From Atopsyche davidsoni (Eukaryota; Arthropoda; Insecta; Trichoptera; Hydrobiosidae), in the NCBI GenBank assembly GCA_022113835.1, contig JAILWY010000019.1:6038001-6102000 (forward strand): a stretch of DNA of 64,000 nucleotides. The letters run 5' to 3'. Positions 63,115-64,000 of this stretch are shown here, in pieces. Position 1 is the stretch's first letter. The number at the start of each line of letters is the position of its first letter. Position numbers and translations under genes: made by a program. A model generated the notes under the pieces. The model was not told the DNA's origin. It worked only from the letters and a program-made list of their open reading frames with translations, and ran no database searches.

Positions 63115-64000
63115 ATACGTAAAAATGTTACTGTTCCTTTTTTTTTTTTTAAGTATTCGCTACCGCAAAATGTTGAAACTTTTGTATGGGAAATGTCGAA
63201 AATCTATTTAATTAAATAAACCGAATTTGATTATTCATTGTTTAATTCAAGTAGTCGAAAATGACATCAGTATTATTAGCTTTCAAATGAAACCGGTTTG
63301 GGGCACATCGGTTGGATGGTTCTAAAGCCTATAGCGGCCAAATAACCGCCAGTTTTTGAGTTTGTGTTTTATATATATAGATTTCAGTACACTTATTGAT
63401 ATGATTTCGGATCCCTTATTCAAACTTTGGTGTCTTGTTATTGACTATTAGTTTTTAAAGGGGCTGATCCATTTTCGAGTTTTTTGATAATTTTTTTCGA
63501 AAAATCTATTGCACCAATAGAAAAAAAGTTAGATACATTCCTTCTTTGTACAGACAATTTTTTTGTTTCTTATAAATTTACTTTTGATTTGACGAATCTA
63601 GAACCCTTAGCATTTAGGTGTCCTTTTTTAAATTGGAATTAAAAGATTACATATAAACCCATGGTATCTATAGTACCCCCCAAATAATATCTATAACGTA
63701 ATCACGAACTGCTTTCGGGCGCGGAGATCATTTACTTTGCAAACGAAGTTGTAACGGGCCGATTTTGCCTACCGTGATTCTTAAAAAGGATATTTATTCC
63801 GATGCAATTTGGTAATTAGTAACACTAAAGTCAGGAATTGAAATAACTGTTGGTTTAAATAACTACTTTTAATGTCAGCACCGTAATTCATTGAAGTAAA
63901 TGTATCAAATAATGCTTTTACTAATACATGTAGGTATTATGCATCTGTTTAAACAAAACAGACATTTATTATTGCTTGTGTAAAGGGTTTTATTTTTGTC

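Overview
The window looks like nuclear DNA of an insect, most probably a moth or butterfly. It is AT-rich, its genes are split by GT-AG introns, it carries short TTAGG-type runs (around 2240 and 43425), and it holds many broken DNA transposons and tRNA-like SINE fragments. The order of insect is inference; no species can be read from the sequence.

Layout. Positions 1 to about 18800 contain no gene I can support: a hAT-type MITE with an intact 8-bp target duplication, pieces of a LINE reverse transcriptase, a mariner remnant, microsatellites, and a TATA/Inr core promoter near 10564 beside GC-rich, G-run-rich sequence that may belong to the next gene. From 18814 to 32999 on the + strand lies a complete PHLDB (LL5-type) gene: 17 coding exons, reading frame closed at every junction, 1896 residues, with an N-terminal FHA domain, coiled coils and a C-terminal PH domain. 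A small gene on the - strand (36823-37606) encodes a predicted 74-residue single-pass membrane protein with a PDZ-ligand-like end; its 3' end faces that of PHLDB. From 40143 to beyond the right edge, on the - strand, lies a Dscam-family gene: 27 exons from the second half of Ig3 through Ig4-9, four FN3, Ig10, two FN3, a membrane helix and a cytoplasmic tail. Its 5' part (signal peptide, Ig1, Ig2, half of Ig3) is outside the window or not visible.

The Dscam-family gene shows one copy of each exon, so it is a Dscam2/3/4-type paralogue rather than hypervariable Dscam1. Its first cytoplasmic exon is odd: about 260 codons of Gln/Pro/His/Ser repeats whose DNA is also open on the other strand. Its introns and flanks hold a second hAT copy, a mariner MITE, a dead Tc1 transposase, an inverted repeat, SINE-like tRNA fragments and a broken Helitron.

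The PHLDB and Dscam genes have no evident joint function: PHLDB/LL5 proteins organise cortical microtubule anchoring and adhesion sites, while Dscam proteins mediate homophilic recognition between neurons. No wholly new system was found. The best leads are the Dscam tail repeat, the small membrane protein, two minimal uORFs ahead of PHLDB, and Penelope- or hammerhead-like fragments.
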